Assembly (NCBI GenBank): GCA_025175895.1
Contig: CM045993.1
Span: forward strand, 48,302,621 to 48,366,620
DNA length: 64,000 nt
From: Wurfbainia villosa
Lineage: Eukaryota > Streptophyta > Magnoliopsida > Zingiberales > Zingiberaceae
Direction: 5' to 3'
The notes beneath the pieces are model-generated. The model searched no databases. It saw nothing but the letters and a program-made list of their open reading frames with translations, and had not been told where the DNA came from. The translations under genes and the position numbers were made by a program. Positions within the stretch are counted from its first letter, which is position 1. Each line of letters begins with the position of its first letter. This document shows, piece after piece, positions 34,771 to 46,992 of this stretch.

Positions 34771-34907
34771 ATTATTTTCCTGCTAGGAAAAACTTATACA
34801 AGGGAAACTCAGCCTTAGTTAGCTAACCTAATATGTCACATGATGCTAAACGATGTTGGGGACCATTTGGTGCTCTAGAGGCCGGGGGGGGGGGGGGGGG
34901 TGAATAG

Positions 34908-35970
34908 TGTTGGATCGAGAAGCGTCGCTAGAGGGGGGGGGGGTGAATAGCGATCGTAAATCTTTTGTTGGAATTCGTTCGTTGAGACAGAAGTAAACGA
35001 GTAAGCACAGCGGAAAATAAAATGACACGTTTATTTTACTTGGTTCACAACCCAGCGGTTGCTACTCCAAGGCCCTATCGGTCCAAGACCGCGTACGGAG
35101 GGCAAAGCACTATAACGTCTCCTCCTCGTTGGAGGTAGGAGACAACGATCACAAAATACAGAAGTACGAGGATGAGGCAACAAGCCTACCTCACCTCGTT
35201 ACGAATAAAAACAACGAATACAATATTAAAAAAATATTACTAGATGCTGCTGCCGACGAAGAAGATCTGAGGTTGTCGTCGCATCGGCGTTATGACGATG
35301 TTGGAGCGTTGGCGTTGTAGGAGCACTTGATGAATAAACTTGATGTATTTGGAGTGGAATCCTCTCCTTCTTTTATAGATTTTGGCCTCTGAATTTGTCT
35401 CCTCTTTTTTCGGAACGGATCATGAAGTTGTCCAAATTTTATCGCGAAGTGGCCGCGTCAAACGTTATCCGTTTTGACCTAGTGCAAAAGCTGAATCATC
35501 ACCATCAGTCGACTGATGCCTCCCATCGATCGGTGATGGGCATCGATCGGCTCTCCATGTCCAGTGATCATTGTCACTTCCTGAATAAGAGGTTAGCTCG
35601 GAAAATGATAAATACGACGGTTTCTAACTGTCCGATCTCGACCTAGACCTTCCACAGGAACTCTTAGTCGGATCGCCACCTACGGTCGTCCCCATAAAGA
35701 GGACATGACCTTACAATCTCTCACTCACATGAGCTTACCTCGATAGTAGCTCTCGCTTCCGGCCTTCCACTCGATTCCTTCGGCTCCCTCCGAAGTCACT
35801 CGAGTGTTGCCCGACCACCACGGCTTCCTCCGGGAGTCGCTAGCCTTCAGCTCTAGCTTTAATACTTTTCTGCACACTCGATAGCTCGTGAGATAACGAT
35901 GTAAACTTAACTTTGTGTCTTTGCCATAATTAAAACACAGGTTCGATTATCTAGTGCCCCTGCACCAACA
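34908..35970 (-). mobile_element. 3' LTR of element F
   Basis: Plus-strand ends TGTTGGATCGAG and GCACCAACA. An 11-G tract lies at 34933-34943 and a minus-strand TATA box at 35371-35377. One CAGTCGACTG is at about 35506-35515. It differs from the 5' LTR mainly in one 95-bp block (35490-35585). Confidence 0.9.
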
Positions 35971-37002
35971 ATCTCCTCCTTTTTGATCTATGGCAAACCA
36001 ACATAAAGTTAAGGGAAATTAAAGCATAAAACAGGTATAGTAGAAGATGAATGTGAAGATGAATATCATTTCCAAAAACTCCCCCTCAACCAAAACTCCC
36101 CCTTATCCCTAGGTGAGTGTTGAAAGAGATAATTTAATTTTCAAAATTAAATTTTATGTTACTCCCCCTTAAATGTTACTCCCCCTTAACTTTTGCTCTT
36201 CTCCCCCTTTTGCCATAATTCAAAAAAAATGGGGTTTTTTGTATAAAATAGGGTTTTGAAAACAACATCGTATATGCATGCATCTAGATAAATCAAATAT
36301 GAGTCCAAGCATGCGTCCAGCAGTAGTTAGATAGATTTGTTCGAGGTGTGTCCCTCTGCACCAATAATCTAAAGGTTTATAATATAACCCTTAGGGTTAG
36401 TTTGCTCTCCCCCTTAGTCAAATATATGAAGTATAAGAGATGTAGGGGGCGCTAAACTTTGGCCTAAGAGTTGTTAAGTACAATAGTTGAGAAAATAAGT
36501 AGTATTTTGAAGAGATCGTTTTAAGTATATTTTAATTATCCTTAACATCTCACCCATTCTATGTGTCTCAGAATTTGTTCACCTTATATGTTTTGTGAGA
36601 TGATTTTAAATTGATTAAAGATAGTCAACCTTGGGTTAGATTCGGATTTAACCTTTAGATCGTTAAGTAACTTTTGAAAGCGGCTTCAGTGCGTAGCGGC
36701 AGCCTTTGATCGGAACAACGACCACTTCCTTAGACAAAGCCAAATTCAAGAAAATATCACTTAAGTCACTTAGGGTTACTTCCTGGTCTAACTAGTTTAG
36801 GATACGGCGAGGTAGCTTCAGCTAGTTCCACTCGGTCAAGTGCACCAAGCTAGATACGCCTTATCTAGCTCGAATACACGAGACTTTGTTTCCCTAACGT
36901 ACTATCATCTCGCCGCGTCCTGATACTATGTTGTCAAGAGTTGACTAACTATTTTTCCTATCTAGCCATTCTAAAAATTAAGTAAAATATTCAATGATTT
37001 TG
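35971..37002 (-). other. Element F: purine tract and 3' untranslated region
   Basis: Plus-strand ATCTCCTCCTTTTT at 35971-35984 is the minus-strand polypurine tract. Then AT-rich sequence with CTCCCCCT blocks (36085-36205), as in the other gag-only elements. No gene. Confidence 0.8.
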
Positions 37003-38532
37003 TTAAGTAAGCGGGTATACTATTTTAGTGTTAGCTCTCCCTGGACCATTGAACCAATATGGTCTATTCAAATAATAAACTTGATCCTGAGGAATCCAAT
37101 ACTTATTTGTCCTTATATGTGAGTTCAATAAAACCTTCGGGACCCATGCTTGGACTCTTTGATGACTACGATTTACGAAAGACATATATGACCTATTCGT
37201 AGTCGTTGACCTAAATCCGAGTCTGGCTTTGTTGTACACGACTTTTTGGGTTCCAAGTAGTCGATTAAGGTTCTTAGATCCCAACGTGAACCTTTCCAAC
37301 CTAGCCTCAACCTCTTGAACTTGGTCTTTCAAGAGAGAATTCTCCTCCTCAAGTTTTTCAATTTGAGTTGAGTTTCCCTCTTGAACTTGACTAGTTGAAG
37401 GGGTTAGAGTAGCCTCTTGCTTGAGGGTTTCAACCTCCTCAAGTAACGACTCAACCCTAGACTCGGACTTAGTTAATTTCCTATTAAGCATTTTAATTGT
37501 ATTGTAAAGCGTATGAATTAGTGAGCGGCTAACCTTAATTTTCTCCTTTGGTCCGGCTTTGAGTTGCTTCTCGAAGTAGTCTTCGAGTTCGGAGTCGGTG
37601 TTGTAATTGGATTCGGATTCGGACTCTGACTCGGACTCTTCGGGTCTTGCCATGCATGCTATGCCGCCGCCTTCTTCGTTGTCCCATGTTGCATGAAAAG
37701 CCTTCTTTCGATTTGATTTGAATTGTGCCCTCTTTTGATTCTTTAGTAGCCTCCTTTCCCTCCGAACGATCTTCCGCACTATTGCTTCCACCTTTTCCGA
37801 TTCGGACTCCGATTCGTCTTCGGGTTCGAGTTCATCTACTTGCCTAGTAGGTGGCTTGCTTCTTTGTCCTGCAAGTAGAGCAATACCTCTCTCGGCCCGG
37901 ACCACGTTAGTTTGCTCGTGAAGTTCAAACTCGGAAAATAATTCGTCTAACCTAAGCTTCGAAAGGTCCTTAGAGACCTTGTAGGCAATGACCATGGATG
38001 CCCACAAGGTAGTCCTAAGAAATGAATTAAGAACGTACCTTAGTAGGTCATGGTTTTCGACCTTGTGTCCGATGGTGTGCAGGGCGTTGACAATGTCCTG
38101 GACGCGGGCGTGTAGTTGCATCGCCGTCTCGTGTTCCTGCATCTTAAGGTTATACAACTTATTGAAAAGAAGGTCACGTTTACATACCTTATCATCGGAC
38201 GTTCCTTCGTGTAGCTCGATTAATTTATTCCATAGGTCCTTGGCGCTAATGAATGGTCCGATGCGATTGAGTTCCTCCTTGGACAAGCCGCATTGCAATA
38301 TTTGGGTTGCTCTTGCATCGGCTTCGATTTTCCTCTTGGTTATATTTGTCCACTTGTTAAAATCCAAGGGCTCTCCTTGATCATTGGTGGGTAAAGCAAA
38401 GCCGGTTTGGATTATTATCCAAGTCTCGACTTGTGTTTTCAAGAAACACTCCATCCGACCTTTCCAATAACGGAAATCATCTCCGTTAAAGAACGAAGGT
38501 CGGGTGGTGCTATATCCCTCAATGTGAGCCAT
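37003..38532 (-). CDS. gag: Gag protein of element F (509 aa, open)
   Basis: Copia-type gag. I chose the Met at 38530-38532 (MAHIEGYSTTRPSFFNGDDF) because it begins the DUF4219-like motif; the in-frame extension up to 38664 is hydrophobic leader sequence with no gag similarity. Order: DUF4219-like FFNGDDFRYWKGRMECFL (residues about 14-31); UBN2-type gag core about 70-215 (ILQCGLSKEELNRIG, KDLWNKLIELHEGT, LYNLKMQEHETAMQLHARVQ); acidic Glu-Ser repeats (about 230-300); basic stretch RKIVRRERRLLKNQKRAQFK; coiled-coil-like region about 340-430 (RVESLLEEVETLKQE, EKLEEENSLLKDQVQEVEARLERF); tail with WIPQDQVYYL. The zinc knuckle normal for such gags is absent. The frame is uninterrupted, so the protein could still be made and assemble particles. 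Confidence 0.85.
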   Translation of the reverse strand: MAHIEGYSTTRPSFFNGDDFRYWKGRMECFLKTQVETWIIIQTGFALPTNDQGEPLDFNKWTNITKRKIEADARATQILQCGLSKEELNRIGPFISAKDLWNKLIELHEGTSDDKVCKRDLLFNKLYNLKMQEHETAMQLHARVQDIVNALHTIGHKVENHDLLRYVLNSFLRTTLWASMVIAYKVSKDLSKLRLDELFSEFELHEQTNVVRAERGIALLAGQRSKPPTRQVDELEPEDESESESEKVEAIVRKIVRRERRLLKNQKRAQFKSNRKKAFHATWDNEEGGGIACMARPEESESESESESNYNTDSELEDYFEKQLKAGPKEKIKVSRSLIHTLYNTIKMLNRKLTKSESRVESLLEEVETLKQEATLTPSTSQVQEGNSTQIEKLEEENSLLKDQVQEVEARLERFTLGSKNLNRLLGTQKVVYNKARLGFRSTTTNRSYMSFVNRSHQRVQAWVPKVLLNSHIRTNKYWIPQDQVYYLNRPYWFNGPGRANTKIVYPLT

Positions 38533-39012
38533 TAAGTATCTTGCAAAACAAAAATAAAAACTAAGGGGAATTCCAAGACTTCGTCTTGGATTAGTAATGA
38601 GGGAAATAAATAGGAAATAAACAGAATTAAATGAGAAAAATAAGAAACTAACAAAAACTAACAACTTACGACCTTCGATATCCCTGAAAGGGTACTAGAC
38701 GTTGGATTTTGGGGCTGGAAATGGCTTGTTACGAGGGTAAACCCTCATAAGAAATGTAGATCTCTCAGAGAGCTTCGATTTGGTAGGTAGATCGTTATGT
38801 GAGTCCACTTGTGGGAAAAGTTATGACCGTTTTACCGTTGGCTACTCCAAGAGAGAAAACTTGCAAGCACACAACCAAAAGAAACGTACCAAGACTTCGT
38901 CTTGGATTAGTAGTGCGGGAGGAAAAAGACCTAAAAAAAACACGAATCGAAAAATATGAACAGAAAACCAAAACGTGCTAGATCGGTGGTTTCACCAAAT
39001 CTTAGCGCCCCC
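38533..39012 (-). other. Element F leader
   Basis: Untranslated leader between PBS and gag. A segment with AAGACTTCGTCTTGGATTAG occurs twice (38576-38595 and 38900-38919), so part of the leader is duplicated; the core AAGACTTCGTCTT can form a hairpin. Confidence 0.6.
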
Positions 39013-39024
39013 GCTCTGATACCA
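39013..39024 (-). promoter_or_regulatory. Primer binding site of element F
   Basis: Minus-strand TGGTATCAGAGC (initiator tRNA-Met type), two bases inside the 5' LTR end. Confidence 0.9.
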
Positions 39025-39026
39025 AT

Positions 39027-40084
39027 TGTTGGGTCGAGAAGCGTCGCTAGAGGGGGGGTGAATAGGGATCGTAAATCATTCGTTGGAATTCGTTCGTTGA
39101 GACAGAAGTAAACGAGTAAGCACAGCGGAAAATAAAATGACATATTTATTTTACTTGGTTCACAACCCAGCGGTTCCTACTCCAAGGCCCTATCGGTCCT
39201 AGACCGCATACAGAGGGCAAAGCACTATAACGTCTCCTCCTCGTTAGAGGTAGGAGACAACGATCACAAAATACGGAAGTACGAGGATGAGGCAACAAGC
39301 CTACCTCACCTCATTACAAATAAAAACAATGAATACAATATTAAAAAGTATTACTAGATGCTGCTGCTGACGAAGAAGATCTGAGGTTGTCGTCGCGTCA
39401 ACGTTATGACGGTGTTGGAGCGTTGGCGTTGTAGGAGCACTTGATGAATAAACTTGATGTATTTGGAGTGGAATCCTCTCCTCCTTTTATAGATTTTGGC
39501 CTCTGAATTTGTCTCCTCTTTTTTTGGAACAGATCATGAAGTTGTCCAAATTTTATCGCGAAGTGGCCACGTCAAACATTATCCGTTTTGACCTAGCGCA
39601 AAGAATCGCCATCACGATCGATGCCTCCCATCGACATCGATGGGCATCACGATCGGCTTGCTCCATGTCCGTGATCGACACTTGGCCACTTCCCTGCAAA
39701 AAGAGGTTAGCTCAGAAAATGATAAATACGACGGTTTCTAACCGTCCGATCTCGACATAGACCTTCCACAGGAAGTCTTAGTCGGATCGCCGCCTACGGT
39801 CGTCCCCGTAAAGAGGACACGACCTTACAATCTCTCACTCACACGAGCTTACCTCGATAGTACCTCTCGCTTCCGGCCTTCCACTCGATTCCTTCGGCTC
39901 CCTCCGAAGTCACTCGAGTGTCGCCCGACCACCACGGCTTCCTCCGGGTGTCACTAGCCTTCAGCTCCAGCTTTAATACTTTTCTGCACACTCGATAGCT
40001 CGTGAGATAACGATGTAAACTTAACTTTGTGTCTTTGCCATAATTAAAACACAGGTTCGATTATCTAGTGCCCCTGCACCAACA
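39027..40084 (-). mobile_element. 5' LTR of element F
   Basis: Plus-strand ends TGTTGGGTCGAG and GCACCAACA. A 7-G tract in the C-tract motif (about 39051-39057) and a minus-strand TATA box at 39485-39491. Matches 34908-35970 nearly throughout. Confidence 0.9.
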
Positions 40085-41605
40085 AATAGCTTTTCTTTGA
40101 TTTCCTGCTTTGATCGTGTATGTGCTCTTCTACAAAGCGTTAGCACAGTGGAATACAAAATTCATGATAGAAACAAATACAAAGATAGACACACATGCAC
40201 AAGACAATAATTTTTACATGGTTCAAAACCTATGATTCCTACTCCACAGCCGTGCTTGTGATCCACATGCACTATACTCTTTCTCCTTCTCGGCAACACA
40301 CTGGAGGTGGAGAAACCTCTTACATCAACTTATCACCTTCTAGATCATAAAGAACAAACTGCTCAAAATCTACCGTCGTTCTCCTTTTATAACTTGTGCA
40401 ATTTTTCACCTGGTAATCGACTAGCCTTGCCCCCAGTCGACTATCCACCTACCCATTATCTCACAATAGACTAATCCACATCGACTTTCTATGAACAGAC
40501 ACTTGAGCAATCGATTGTCATTACCATCAGTCGATTGCCAAGCCATCAGTCGACTTTCCAATCAACTATGAGACCTTCTGTACCCTGTCCACTTAAGGCA
40601 AGTCGACTAGGCATACATGGCAGTCGACTGCCAGTGGCCAGTCGACTAGTGTAAGCCACCAATCGATTGTCAAAGCCACAAGTCAGCAGTGGAGCCACAG
40701 TCGACTACTCACCAGTCGAGCCACAATCATAAACCCAGTCGACTGCTCAAGTCAACTAGGCCTCCCAAGTGTGGTGTCGAGCACTCGACCAGTCAACTGG
40801 TAAATCTCAAACATGAGATTTACCCAAAGTATAATCCCCTCATACTTGATACTCACCCTAGACCTAGACTTAAGCCTTCTAGCCACCTCCATCAACCTCA
40901 CTCTCTCAGGGTCCATCAGAGTTTTCCACGATTCCTTCACCCTTCGCGCTAACCTTCAGGTGCTTCCATCAACTTCATCATGCCATTGGGTACCCTTATC
41001 AAAGACCTAAGCCTTCAATCCACTTCCATCATCCTTAAGCCCTTTGTTTGAGTCCACGACTCCTCACCCTTGGCCCTATCCTTCAAGTTTTTCCATCGGC
41101 TATGTCATGATAATGGGGTTCCTTTTCCAAGAGACCGCACCTTCGGGACTTCCATTGCCAAGCCCCAATGCTTGGACTTTTGTCGACAAGACTACACACT
41201 TGGACTTATACGACCAAGACTACACCCTTGTACTTTTTCTTTACCAAATATCAATACTTAGACTTTCCCTTGCCAAGACTCCATCCTTGGATTTTTTCTT
41301 GCCAAGACTCCACCCTTGGACTTTCCTTTGCCAAGACTCTAAACTTGGACTTCCACTCGAGTGTCACTTGGGCTTGGTCAACCTTGACTTGAGGTTGATT
41401 GCTCCAACAATCTCCCTCATGACAATCTCCCCCATATGACCTTGGATATCCTAATCATCCACTAGTCATATGGTCAACATATGGGCAAACCCATATTGTC
41501 AAACAATATGTCAACCCATTATCAAAACCTATTTTCAAACATCAAAACCCTACTCGAGTTCCACTCTAGCCTACTCAATCGTTACCTGGGTCGATTACAC
41601 CAACA

Positions 41606-43412
41606 ATTTCTCCATTTTTTATGTTTAACAACACCTTTAAGTTAGGTGACAATACCTCTATGTTCGGCTATCCCATAAGCCCAATTTAGCTCTTCTTATG
41701 CCAAAGCATAATGAAGGTTTACCTAACTTAATTCCTCATTTCTCCCCCTTTAGCATACATCAAAAAACCTACAAAGGTTTTCAATGTCTCATCTTCCAAT
41801 GAGATTCTTCATTTTCCCCATTGGTCCAAAATTATCTTAGATGCCTTCACTCTTCCTAGTGATAAACCCTTTATCACTAAATGAGAGACAATATTTCATT
41901 CTCCTTCTTTCTAAACATCATCTGTCATCCCTTGATGGACAAACTCCCCCTAAAGGCTTACTTGCCCTAGACCATTACACCAATATTGTCCTTAGAGAGT
42001 TTCTAAGCCTATAGGAAATCTAAACCATAAAAAATAAGGGTAAAAGTTAAAAGATGAACTTTAACCTCCCTTAAAGTTTGATTCTTCACCCTAATTAACT
42101 CTCTAATTCAATTTCAATGAATATTTGACCCTTCCAATACTTCTCTAACCATATCATAGGGTTAGGAGTGATTAGGATACTTAGGGGTGCTAATAAATAG
42201 CTAAACAACCCTTGATCAACTAAAATCATTATCAATAGTCAACTATGTCAGCAACCAGTCAGCTGCCACTACCACCAGTCGACTGCCTTCATGCAGCAGT
42301 CGACTGGAGTATGATTTTATAGAAATCAGACTTTTAGAGATGAGATTTGAAAATACATAAGTAAATATACATTTTTTGAGAAATCTTGAAATTGCATACG
42401 TACATTACTTATGTCAAATACAATTAGTGAAAAATGATTTTATATGAAAATAGCCATTATTTTGAAAGAAGGATACAAAGTTCAAAAAGCATTAAAACCT
42501 TCAATGTTTTGCCTAACTTTGTGTCAATTTTGTCAAAGGTGGTTTCTATCAAAAGTTAGACTTTACCAAATTTTTTCAAAATGTTTTTAAAATTGTTTTC
42601 AAACCTTAATTTCTATCATGATCTATAGGCTAAGAGTACATGACTTACACATTAGCTTTCCTCATGATTTCTTCATGTTATATTATGAGTTTGAGTTCAT
42701 ATAGATGTATTATATAAAAACATCAACCTAACTCATTTTCCTAACATCTCACATGTGTCTAGGGTGTATCAATACACACACATGTCATCCTATGGGTTTT
42801 GTGAGATGTGGATTTGTTCTTTCCTAAATCTAAGTGTTCATGCATTATATCTAGGCATATCCATTTGATTCCATTATCCAGGACATCAAATAATGTCACT
42901 TGTCCTTAATTTTAATTTTATTAACCTTAATGCATGAATTATGATCATGACATATTATATGTGAATTAATTAAAAACATTTCCATGATGCATGATATCAT
43001 AACATTATAAAAATTAAACTTAAGTATTTACATGACATTTTAAATAATCAATTGAGCATGATGTCATGACATGGTATATGACAAATAAAGTATGACAAAT
43101 ATATAAAATACAAAGGTATAGAATAACTAAGTCTTAAATCAAATTTCCATTTTCTATAATTATATCCAATTTTCTATAATGACTCAATCTCCCAAGTGCG
43201 ACAAAATCCAAAATGACACACTTTTGACTCTAAACCTGCTCATGTCAATTATAATCGATTTTTCATCTTCTATGAAATCCATTGGTACATCCTAAAACCT
43301 CTTAGGATGAAATTCTTATCTCATTTCCAAGATATCACATTAACTTTAAAATATCCTAATGTACCAACTCTACCATGGTTAGGTTAACTACCCATTCATT
43401 CAAGGTTGACAC
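41606..43412 (-). other. Element D internal region, 3' untranslated part
   Basis: Begins at the LTR D edge with plus-strand ATTTCTCCATTTTTT (degenerate purine tract). AT-rich and collinear with 9877-11700: the GTCGAC pair (about 42285-42305), the ATGTCATGACAT palindrome (43061-43072) and CTACCCAT(C/T)CA(A/T)TCAAGGTT near the end. Interrupted at 43412 by element E. No coding sequence. Confidence 0.7.
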
Positions 43413-44764
43413 TGTTAGACTCTCCGATTTGCAAAAATCACTTTTTTGCGTTACGGAAACCTCGGAAGTCAGCCTTGGATCCATGCGAAGATAAATAGAA
43501 TAAAATTCATGTACATGTTTAGAAACACTAGATCTACTGAAGATCTACATGGGAAGAGTGTTACCCTTGTAGCGATGCCCTTCGCTTATCCCACTCGTCC
43601 AAATGGTTGCCGAATCTCGTAGAGTGTCAAGTGTACACTCCTCTACTCGTATCAACACGAACAAAAGGTGGAGAGAACTACTTAGAGAGTACTAGCACTC
43701 TTGAAGGTCACGGAAATGGAGGAAAAAGGGAGAGAGCAAGAAGGGAGAAGGAAGAAGATGAAATCAATTCCCCACATACTCATTCAATCCTTGGTCGACC
43801 ACATTAAGGAGGGATAAATACCTCCATGTGATACCAAGAGCCATGGCTCTTGGTCTTCCCCATGAGGTGGTACACCATGATGTATCCATGATGATGTGGA
43901 ACATCATCATTGGCCGACCCCTATGCCAAGTCACCATGAAGTGGCATTTGGTCATGTCAAACTTGACCTTTCATCTTCCCTCTCAAGTCAAGTCAAACTT
44001 GATCTCTTTTATCTCCAATGGTTGATCAAATCCAACCTTTGATTCAAGTCAATTTAATTTAATGAATATCTATTCATTAGTTTAAATTGACTCAATGAAT
44101 CAAATCTAAATTAGACTCATTCAACACTTGAATCAAATTGAGTCCAACTCAATTAGTCTAATTTAGATTACTCTTAATCCAATTTGGTTCATCACATGAA
44201 CCTAATCCTCTTGGTCTATCATATGAACCTAATCTCCATCTAATTGTCCTTTGTGTGTGACCATATAGGTTCTTGTAATGTTAGCAATGCTCCTAAACCT
44301 ATTTATAAACATAAGCAATGAGTGGTATCTAGCAACACATCATTGCTACCCAAGTTATAAGAATGTTGAGATCCAACATCACCTTTGTGACTACTAATTG
44401 TGACTCACAATATGTGACAATGTCTTTCTATCCTTGATATCTAGATTGATCGATTGAGGTATACACCATGTCATCCTTTAAACAATCAATATCTTGAACT
44501 CCAAGTAGACACACTCTAATCAAATGAGCTTAATATCTCATATTGACACATTTGGGCATGGCCATGCACTTAGTGGTCTCACTCTATCAAGAATCATGAT
44601 GTCACTCTCGTCATATAGGAGGGATAGATCCCAACTACATCACTCACATCCCTCCGCATAATTTTTTACATACCCAATAATTTCCTTTATAGTCTACCCA
44701 TTTACGGGTGACGTTTGACGAAGCCAAAGTATGCAACTCCTTATGAAGGGAACCATGGTGACTT
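43413..44764 (-). mobile_element. 3' LTR of element E, left part
   Basis: Non-coding LTR sequence. The frames 43607-43807 and 43764-44025 overlap the TATA region and have no recognisable protein. LTR identity rests on TG start, TATA box, and the pol gene in the same orientation beyond the nested array. Confidence 0.75.
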
Positions 44765-46979
44765 TGTTAGTAATATATGAGAGATGTCCTAAGGCAATCG
44801 CCTTATGTATGAACAATTTATATGATAAATGAAGATTCACTATTTGAGTATACATGTTTTCATGTATTTAATTGGATATTAAACTCATTTACTGAATGTC
44901 CATGATACGATTCACAGCATGAGAGAATTTGTGATTGGATCACAACTAGTGAGTATCTCTACATGTGTAATTGTGATGTATCGGAATTATCCCTAGTCGA
45001 TCAATTGATGGATTAGGACACCATCGATTCTGTCGAGACTAGCACGAGGTATACTCCTTGGTGTATCCAAGCAACTGATTCTCACTGGATGGAGACATTG
45101 TGATGTCCGGAGTTAATCGTGGATGCTAGTTATGGTAACTAGTTCATTGGAGTGACCAGCCGTAAGACTTCATATGGTTCTCTGCATATATAGATATGTC
45201 AATGAAGTTCTTACTGTAGATTAAGTGCGATGTTCCTTTGACTTGTGGTATTCAAGTCATCTTGATCATGGAGACTTATGCTTTGACATCTTAAGCAAAC
45301 ATCTCTAAGGAGATGTGGACCCGGAATGATTGGGTATAAGTCAAAGTGATCGAAGGTGTTTGAATCGCCTATAAAGGATTCACCACTCCTTGCGAGGAGA
45401 TGTATACACATGACCTCTCGTCGGATTGTTACTAAAGTCTTTGGCCAAAGCATTACATGTTTAGAGTAAGGTACTATTCGATACATGTGCAGTAACTAAA
45501 ATCTGTAGGACGAGGAAATGATACTTGGGCTAGGTGTGACGTAGTCAGCCTAGTGGGGACTGACACTATAGACCATGTCTTGAACCAAGTGGGTATAAGA
45601 TGAGTGAAGGGAATGGGGCACGATTCATTCGAGCTGCTGGAGGGTTTCAGAAATAGTTCTGGATCAACCGTTGATCTTTTCGGTTAATTGGGGATCATAA
45701 TGTACTACTAGGTTTCACTCATGATCGTTCTATAATTAATGGTTAATTATAGACGGCCAACATAAACCGAGAACCTATTTGGTCACACGCTGCAACAGAG
45801 TAATCCAAGGATTTAAAACGAGCTTGAGAATGGGATTCTCAGACCGAGAGAAACTAGGTTTGGTTGGACCAAACAAGAAGCGAGCATGAAATCGTTTTAG
45901 TCGCAATGGAAGCGTGGATGGGCCGTGTCTTATGAAGACATAATGGATGAACCAAAATGCTTTGGTTCTAATCCAATGGAGGAGAATAAACCAAAGGGTT
46001 TGGTTTATTTTAAACGAATGAACCAAAAGTTGGGTCGGTTCGTTTTAACTTAAAATAAACCATCATGGTTTGGTTTATTTTAACTTATATTAATGGAGCG
46101 GGTCAACGGGCCTCATGGTTATGATCCAATAACCATTAAGAGAATAAGTTCTCTATAAAAGAGGGCTTAAGGTGTTGTTAAGCCCTAATCCAAAACACTA
46201 GCCCTAAGTTGCCGCCCACCTCCATCCTTTGGTGATTCTCGGCACCAACTCCTTGCCGCCACCCACTTCTCCTCCAACCGGTGTCCAGAAGGAACTTTCC
46301 TTCCCCCTCGCCGGAGTCGAGCTGCTGCCTGTTGGTGCTCCTAGGGTTCGGCGATATGGTGAGCACATGGCTTCTCTTGGTTGGCCGGCGCCTACTCCTC
46401 CACCAAAGCTGTCCAGTTTTCTAGACAGCTTGTTTTCCTTTCATCGGAGCATCGTTTGGACGACGGTTAGAGCTCCGACAGTGCCTAACTTACTGGGGAT
46501 TCGATCTCCGGTAATCCTTTAAGGTGGAGGACGAAGGATTCGTCAAACGGTTGACGAATACCTCTCCGGAGAAGCTATTTTTGAGGACTCGTCTTTGGAT
46601 CCGAATTTGGATTCGGATCATGATCATTTCTCGATCACGTCGTCTTCAACACGAGGCTAGTAACCCGTACAAAGACGAAGCTTGTGGCTTATCGAAGTCA
46701 TCCTAAGGATACTCGGCGTGGATACGGATAGAGACGATTCTAGCGAGGATCGTTCCGGTTGATGCCGTTCCCGCTACACGTGATACGAAAGGTATAACGT
46801 AGTTAAATTTCCTTTTATTGCAAATTTAAATTTACGGTTATGTCTACACATGTTGTACTATGCATGCGTGTGATGTGTGTGTTGTAATAAATGTAGATTT
46901 ATTATTTTTATTTCTTCCGCTGTGCACATGTTTACGAAACATGTTCGAACACACTCGCCGCGGTGCCGGAAACCCAATA
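44765..46979 (+). mobile_element. LTR1 (5' LTR) of array G
   Basis: 2215 bp, TGTTAGTAATATATG to GGAAACCCAATA. TATA box TATAAAA at 46154-46160. It lacks a CGGTGATCTCCC-like insert that LTR2 and LTR3 have near 53770 and 61216. Small open frames in it (for example 45211-45486, 46524-46706) recur in all LTRs of the family and are not genes. Confidence 0.92.
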
Positions 46980-46980
46980 G

Positions 46981-46992
46981 TGGTATCAGAGC
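46981..46992 (+). promoter_or_regulatory. Primer binding site, array G copy 1
   Basis: TGGTATCAGAGC, initiator tRNA-Met type, one base after LTR1. Confidence 0.9.

Larger units (their letters stand above)
34908..40084 (-). mobile_element. Gag-only LTR retrotransposon F, complete
   Basis: 5177 bp. LTRs 34908-35970 (1063 bp) and 39027-40084 (1058 bp), perfect duplication AATAG at 34903-34907 and 40085-40089. PBS at 39013-39024, purine tract at 35971-35984, a single gag reading frame, no pol. Non-autonomous; it would need enzymes from a copia element that uses the same primer and ends. Inserted inside the C-tract motif of LTR D. Confidence 0.92.
34854..43412 (-). mobile_element. Gag-only-family element D (interrupted and partial)
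   Basis: Minus-strand element. Its left LTR is 34854-34907 plus 40090-41605 (about 1.57 kb, plus-strand ends TGTTGGGGACC and TACACCAACA), split by element F. Internal sequence 41606-43412 matches the 3' untranslated half of the tandem element's internal regions and stops where copia element E begins. The gag, PBS and 5' LTR lie beyond E, outside the window. A candidate left duplication is AACGA (34849-34853). LTR features: a run of 17 G (34884-34900) in the C-tract motif, GTCGAC cluster at about 40430-40800, minus-strand TATA box at 40385-40391, 27-bp repeats at about 41160-41360. Confidence 0.75.

Noticed and set aside
38533..38664. 44-residue hydrophobic N-terminal extension of the element F gag, possibly a signal peptide
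   Set aside because: Gag homology begins at the Met at 38530-38532; the extension is leader sequence and copia gags are cytosolic.
43607..44025. Open frames on both strands that might be a small host gene
   Set aside because: They fall within the LTR of element E around its TATA box and show no domain or codon pattern.
45211..46706. Small conserved open frames repeated at 45211, 52642, 60162 and in the solo LTR at 8978
   Set aside because: They are the same LTR stretch in each family copy, broken differently in each, with no sign of protein-level conservation.
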